NCBI GenBank assembly: GCA_019242065.1
Contig: JAFAWJ010000825.1
Span: forward strand, 1 to 10,588
Source: Chloroflexota bacterium
GTDB lineage: Bacteria; Chloroflexota; UBA6077; CF-72
Length of the DNA stretch: 10,588 nucleotides
Direction of reading: 5' to 3'
Shown here: one piece after another, positions 6,465 to 10,588 of the stretch
Position numbering within the stretch: position 1 is the first letter of the stretch
How the letters are laid out: every line of letters starts with the position of its first letter
The notes under the pieces: model-generated
Seen by the model: the letters and a program-made list of their open reading frames with translations, nothing else
Database searches by the model: none
What the model was told of the DNA's origin: nothing
Made by a program: the position numbers and the translations under genes

Positions 6465-7913
6465 ATGATGACCTGGCGCGAAAAGCGGAGTGGGCTGATC
6501 GCCCCGGACGAGCGCCTGCCATGGGGGCCGACGGTCGCCATGGGGCTGCAGCACGTGTTGGCGATGTTTGGCTCGACAGTGGTCGTCCCACTGGTGATGG
6601 GTTTCGACCCGAACCTGGTGATCTTCTTCTCAGGGGTCGGCACCCTGCTGTTTTTCTTCGTCGTTTCGGGACGCATCCCGAGCTACCTCGGTTCCAGCTT
6701 CTCGTTCGTCGGCCCCGTGGCGGTAGTGATCGGCTCGCCAGCGGCGGGCACCCTGAATACGGCGAACATCCCGCTCGCACTAGGCGGCATCCTCGCCGCC
6801 GGCGTCGTCTACGCGCTCATCGGCGTGATCGTGCACGTATCTGGCTCGGGCTGGATCGACGCCCTGATGCCGCCGCTGGTCACTGGCTCGGTCGTCATGA
6901 TCATCGGTCTGAACCTGGCGCCGGCTGCGCGAGGCCTGGCGCAGGACAGTGTCCTGCTGGCGGCGGTGACGCTGCTAAGCACACTCTGTATCGGCCTGCT
7001 CGCGCGCGGCATGATCGCGCGGCTAGCAATTTTGCTTGGCGCGGCCGTTGGCTATGTGGTCGCGCTGATCCTCGGCGGGACGTCCGCTGCGGGTCGGACC
7101 TACGGCAGCGTCGTCGTGCAGGGTGTTGACCTGTCCGGGGTGGCAAGCGCACCCTGGTTCGGGCTCCCGGCTTTTGTCCACCCACGGTTCGACCTGAACG
7201 CCGTCTCGGTGATCGTGCCGGTCGCGATCATCCTGATCGCGGAGAACACGGGGCATGTCAAGGCGGTCGAGGCGATGGCCAATCGCAAGCTGACCCCCTG
7301 GCTCGGGCGCGCCTTCATCGGCGACGGTGTGGCGACGATCGTATCCAGCCTGGGCGGCGGCACCGGCGTGACGACCTACGCCGAGAACATCGGGGTGATG
7401 GCCGTCACGCGGGTGTACTCCACCCTCATCTTCGTCATCGCTGCCCTCGTGGCCATCTGCCTCGGGCTGTGTCCAAAGTTCGGGGCGATCGTCGGCTCGA
7501 TTCCGACCGGGGTCATCGGCGGGGTCGTGACGGTCCTGTTCGGTTTGATCGCGATCACCGGCGCTCGCATTTGGGTGGAAAATCGGGTCGACTTTACGCG
7601 CGGCGTCAACCTTTTCATTGCTGGCGTGGCCGTGATCGTCGGCGCGGCGGACTACACGGTACGCATCGGCGATTTCGAGCTCGGGGGAATTGGACTAGGC
7701 ACGTTCGGCGCGATCATCCTTTACCAACTCTTCAAGAACGCCGGGGGTGGCGTGAGTGCCGGCCCGGCGGATGCTGCCGAGCTGAGCGACTCCTTCGAGG
7801 GCCAGCCGGTTCCCACACGCGCGGACGGTGCTCCAGGCTTGGTCGCGTCAATGCGAGATCAAACCATCGGCGAGGTCACCAACGTTTCCACTAGCGGCAC
7901 CCGTTCCGAATGA
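6465..7913 (+). CDS. uraA: NCS2 uracil/xanthine permease, UraA/RutG-like
   Basis: This 482-residue inner-membrane nucleobase:cation symporter has about 14 hydrophobic segments and is close in pattern to E. coli UraA. The match includes GLQHVLAMFGSTVVVPL (QH at residues 29-30), GRIPSYLGSSFSF (69-81), the substrate-site IAENTGH with Glu260 (UraA Glu241), and TTYAENIGVMAVTRVYST (303-320) with Glu307 (UraA Glu290). The GVTTYAENIGV form also matches RutG. A polar C-terminal tail of about 50 residues follows the last helix and is longer than in UraA. The start is one of two adjacent ATGs (6465 or 6468); the ribosome-binding site is weak. It follows the nucleosidase gene by 32 bases on the same strand, consistent with co-transcription and linked base salvage. 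Uracil is the likeliest substrate by motif, but a purine base is possible given the neighbour. Confidence 0.88.
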   Translation: MMTWREKRSGLIAPDERLPWGPTVAMGLQHVLAMFGSTVVVPLVMGFDPNLVIFFSGVGTLLFFFVVSGRIPSYLGSSFSFVGPVAVVIGSPAAGTLNTANIPLALGGILAAGVVYALIGVIVHVSGSGWIDALMPPLVTGSVVMIIGLNLAPAARGLAQDSVLLAAVTLLSTLCIGLLARGMIARLAILLGAAVGYVVALILGGTSAAGRTYGSVVVQGVDLSGVASAPWFGLPAFVHPRFDLNAVSVIVPVAIILIAENTGHVKAVEAMANRKLTPWLGRAFIGDGVATIVSSLGGGTGVTTYAENIGVMAVTRVYSTLIFVIAALVAICLGLCPKFGAIVGSIPTGVIGGVVTVLFGLIAITGARIWVENRVDFTRGVNLFIAGVAVIVGAADYTVRIGDFELGGIGLGTFGAIILYQLFKNAGGGVSAGPADAAELSDSFEGQPVPTRADGAPGLVASMRDQTIGEVTNVSTSGTRSE

Positions 7914-8433
7914 GAGCCGAGGAACGGACGGGCTCAGGCGACTTCTAGCGCATCGCAAAAACGGCATCGGCACCGTGGAGGTCCATTGGAACGTCACTCG
8001 GTGCGCTGCTGCCGTGACTGACGAAACGCAGGCCGGTCTTTCGCGCGAGCAGCTTGCCGAGCGCGCTGGCCCTGAGTCCGCAGGCCGTCATCCAGCGCAG
8101 GACTAACTTTACCAGGACGAGCTGCGCGATTTCCGGCAGACGGACGTCGGCAGTGTGATTTGAGCGTTCGCGCGTCTGGAGTACCGAGATATGCAGGACG
8201 CCATCAGCGTCGCGTCCGACCAGGTGTGGTCGCTGTTCGGCAGGCGGCGCGATCATCTACGTGTGGTGATGCCAGCCGCGTGGCGCCGGACGTCCGCACA
8301 GCCGTCGCGGCGCTGTATCAGGGAAACGCGGTGTCGACGCGTCGGCCGCGGACGCGGGGGTGACACAGCTGGTCAATCAACGCCGGTCCGTAGTGACGGT
8401 TAGTCCTCCAACTGACCGCACGATCCGACGAGT
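7914..8433. other. 520-base region without a recognisable gene, ending in a terminator
   Basis: Short open frames on both strands (for example 7945-8256 minus and 8191-8403 plus) have no family resemblance that I can see, no good ribosome-binding sites and mutually overlapping positions. A ten-base palindrome CGACGCGTCG occurs at 8335-8344. The region may be a long 3' untranslated stretch of the permease transcript, a decayed gene, or a small RNA locus whose end is the terminator at 8434-8470. I can support none of these specifically. Confidence 0.45.
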
Positions 8434-8470
8434 AAGTGCCCGCAGCAATGTTGTGGGCGGGCACTTTTTT
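8434..8470 (+). terminator. Rho-independent terminator, plus orientation
   Basis: A perfect ten-base-pair stem (AAGTGCCCGC at 8434-8443 with GCGGGCACTT at 8457-8466) encloses a 13-base loop and runs into six Ts (8465-8470). This is a textbook intrinsic terminator for plus-strand transcripts coming from the permease side. On the minus strand the stem is followed by ACTCG rather than a T-run, so it would stop the convergent transketolase transcript less well, though it lies only 17 bases beyond that gene's stop codon and may act on both. Confidence 0.85.
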
Positions 8471-8486
8471 CGTGCGGCGAAGCGAG

Positions 8487-10581
8487 CTAGCCGACCGCCT
8501 GCGACTCGCGCGCCCGCGCAATCTGCTCCCTCGCGGCCGCGACCACGTGCTCGTGCGTAAAGCCAAATTTCTGGAGCAGTTGCTGCAGCGGCGCCGAGGC
8601 GCCGAACGTCTGCATCCCCAGAATCGCACCCTCGCGCCCCACATACTGAGCCCAGCCAAAAACCGAAGCTGCCTCCACCGCCACCCGCGCGGCGACTTGC
8701 GGCGGCAGCACGCTGTCGCGGTATTCCTGCGACTGTTTTTCGAACAGCTCCCACGACGGCATGCTCACGACACGCGCGCGCACGCCCTCGCTCGTGAGCT
8801 GCTCGTAGGCCTCGAGGCAGAGCGCGACTTCGCTGCCAGTGCCGAGCAAGAGTACCTGCAGTGCACCCTCCTCAGCATCAGCCAGGACATAGGCCCCGTG
8901 CGCCAGCCCAGCGGCTGAAGCGTACCGCGTGCGGTCAACGGTTGGGACCGCGCCGCGCGTCAACACGAGCACGGCTGGCTCGTGCTGCAGTTGCATGACC
9001 ACACGCCAGGCCTCGACGACTTCATTGGCATCTGCCGGGCGCAGCACGATCAAGCCGGGAATCGCGCGCAACGACGCGAGCTGCTCGACCGGCTGATGGG
9101 TCGGTCCATCTTCTCCGACACCAATCGAATCATGCGTGAACACCCAGATGGTCGGAATCTCCATCAAAGCGCTGAGACGAACTGGTGCGCGCATGTAATC
9201 GCTGAAGATGAAAAAGCCCGCCCCAAATGGGCGCAGTTTGGTCAGTGCCAGACCGTTGACAATCGCGCCCATCGCTTGCTCGCGAATGCCGAAGTGCAGG
9301 TTCCGACCACCCGGTGTCGCGTGCTCCTGCTCGCCGGCGTCGCCAAAGGTCAGGCGCGTCTTGGTTGACGGCGACAGGTCGGCAGCCCCTCCAACCAACC
9401 ACGGCACATTGCGCGCCACCGCGTTCATCACCTGACCGGAGGAATCGCGTGTGGCGAGGCCTTTCGGATCGGGGGGAAACTCGGTCAGGTCTCGGTCCCA
9501 ACCATCAGGTAGCTCGCGCCGCAGCAGACGGGCGGCCTCATCGTAGAGCTCGGGGTGAGACACGTGGTAGGCCTCGAATCGCTCCATCCACTCCGCGCGC
9601 CGCGCGGCGCCGCGGGCGCCGATGCCAGCCTGGAAGTGCTCGCGTACGCCGTCGGGCACCAGGAATTGCGCGTCCTCCGGCCAGCCGTACATGCGCTTGG
9701 CAAGGCGCACTTCGTCAGCGCCGAGCGGCTCGCCATGCGCCGCGCTGGTGTCCTGCTTGTGCGGGGCGCCGAAGCCGATGTGGCTGTCGACAATGATCAG
9801 CGTGGGTCGGTCGGCCGTGTGATGGAAGGTTTCAAAGGCCCGCGAGAGCATCTCCAGGTCGTTGGCGTCGCCGACCCGCGTCACATTCCAGCCATAGCTG
9901 ATAAAACGTGTGGCGACGTCATCACTACACGCCAGCGCGGTGTTGCCTTCGATGGTGATGTGGTTGTTGTCGTAAATCCAGCACAGGTTTCCAAGTCCCA
10001 GATGACCAGCAAGCGAGGCCGCTTCGTGACTGATGCCCTCCATCAGGCAGCCATCGCCTGCCAGCGCGTACACGTCGTAGTCGAAGATGGCAGTTTCGCG
10101 ATTGAAGTGCTCGCCTAGCCAGCGTGCGCCGACAGCAAGACCCACGCTGTTGGCGATGCCCTGACCAAGTGGACCGGTGGTCGTCTCGACGCCGGATGTC
10201 CAACGATACTCCGGATGACCGGGGCATCTGCTGTCGAGCTGTCGGAAGTGCTTGATATCTTCGAGCGTGACCGACGGCTTCCCCAGCGTCTCGTATTTCG
10301 GATTGACCGACTTGACGCCGGTCAGGTGTAGCAGGCTGTACAGCAGCATCGAGGCGTGGCCTGCCCACAACACGAAGCGATCGCGGTTGGGCCAGATCGG
10401 GTGCTCCGGATCGAAGCGCAAAAAGCGCTGCCACAAGCAGTAGACCCACCGGCGCCATGGCCATGGGTGTCCCCGGGTGACCCGAGTTTGCCTGCTGAAC
10501 GGCGTCGATGGACAAGGTGCGAATGGTGTTGACACACAACTGGTCGAGTCGGGCCTCTTCGGCGGTCGACTGCGTCTGCAT
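8487..10581 (-). CDS. tkt: Transketolase, with an apparent one-base frameshift near the N-terminus
   Basis: Transketolase moves two-carbon units between sugar phosphates in the pentose phosphate and Calvin-type pathways, using thiamine diphosphate and a divalent metal. With the frame restored it has 697 residues, normal for the family. Visible motifs are ANSGHPGTP (31-39), AGHASMLLYS (73-82), GVETTTGPLGQG (130-141), the cofactor motif GDGCLMEG (175-182) closing with YDNN (203-206), DSHIGFGAPHKQDTSAAHG (265-283), and HFGIREQAMG (429-438) with Glu434 as the catalytic cofactor-binding Glu. The N-terminus (ATG 10581 to about 10448) lies in one frame ending MAMAPVG, and the rest resumes one base off as YCLWQRFLRF. 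Removing one base in GACCC (10443-10447) joins them as APVGYCLWQRFL, matching the conserved APAAYVLWTRFL pattern. All other parts are intact, so sequencing error is the simplest explanation. The gene is convergent with the permease unit. Confidence 0.9.
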
Positions 10582-10588
10582 ACGTTAG

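Noticed and set aside
7945..8256. Minus-strand 103-codon open frame between the permease and transketolase genes
   Set aside because: No recognisable family, no ribosome-binding site and competing frames on the other strand; likely chance.
8335..8344. Ten-base palindrome CGACGCGTCG as an operator or site-specific element
   Set aside because: Short GC-rich palindromes are expected by chance here, and no gene start lies nearby.
10482..10535. Transketolase start at 10535 in the downstream frame
   Set aside because: That frame's first residues are not transketolase-like, while the other frame from ATG 10581 gives the conserved N-terminus including NSGHPG.

Overview
The window is high-GC bacterial DNA. 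It holds six largely intact protein genes, one of which carries an apparent single-base frameshift, plus at least three decayed or broken gene remnants. No rRNA, tRNA, CRISPR array or complete insertion sequence was seen. The lineage cannot be fixed from this sequence. The mix of a ClC channel, a 14-helix DHA2-type transporter, an NCS2 nucleobase permease, a transketolase, an NHL-repeat remnant, an ArdC-type zincin remnant and an ISL3-like transposase remnant would suit a free-living high-GC group such as Chloroflexota or Actinomycetota; this is a weak inference.

Layout. At the left edge (1 to about 345, minus strand) lies the 3' part of an ArdC-type antirestriction zinc metallopeptidase gene. 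It has an HELAH motif, and its reading frame is broken at an A-run. It abuts and overlaps the 3' end of a ClC-family chloride channel gene (275-1675, minus). About 375 bases further right is an alpha/beta-hydrolase gene of the haloalkane dehalogenase/epoxide hydrolase type (2052-3098, minus). The stretch 3099-3950 has no intact gene, but it holds a probable ISL3-type transposase remnant and an NHL beta-propeller remnant, both frameshifted. The plus strand then carries a DHA2-type MFS exporter (3951-5618), a purine-nucleosidase-like enzyme (5839-6432) and a UraA/RutG-like nucleobase permease (6465-7913). About 520 apparently empty bases follow, ending in a strong plus-oriented intrinsic terminator (8434-8470). 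A convergent transketolase gene on the minus strand (8487-10581) fills the right end.

How the genes may work together. The nucleosidase and the permease are 32 bases apart on the same strand. They probably form a small nucleobase-handling unit, in which the enzyme would release a free base from a nucleoside and the permease would move a free base with a cation. The MFS exporter lies 220 bases upstream on the same strand and may or may not share the transcript. Transketolase serves the pentose phosphate pathway. The ClC channel and the hydrolase lie in tandem but have no evident shared role.

Overall judgement. The window looks like ordinary metabolic and transport genes with decayed accessory DNA in the gaps; I found no convincing new multi-gene system. 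The best leads are the altered gating motif of the ClC protein, the chimeric ClC/ArdC junction, the frameshifts (especially in transketolase, where sequencing error must be excluded), and the nucleosidase-permease pair.
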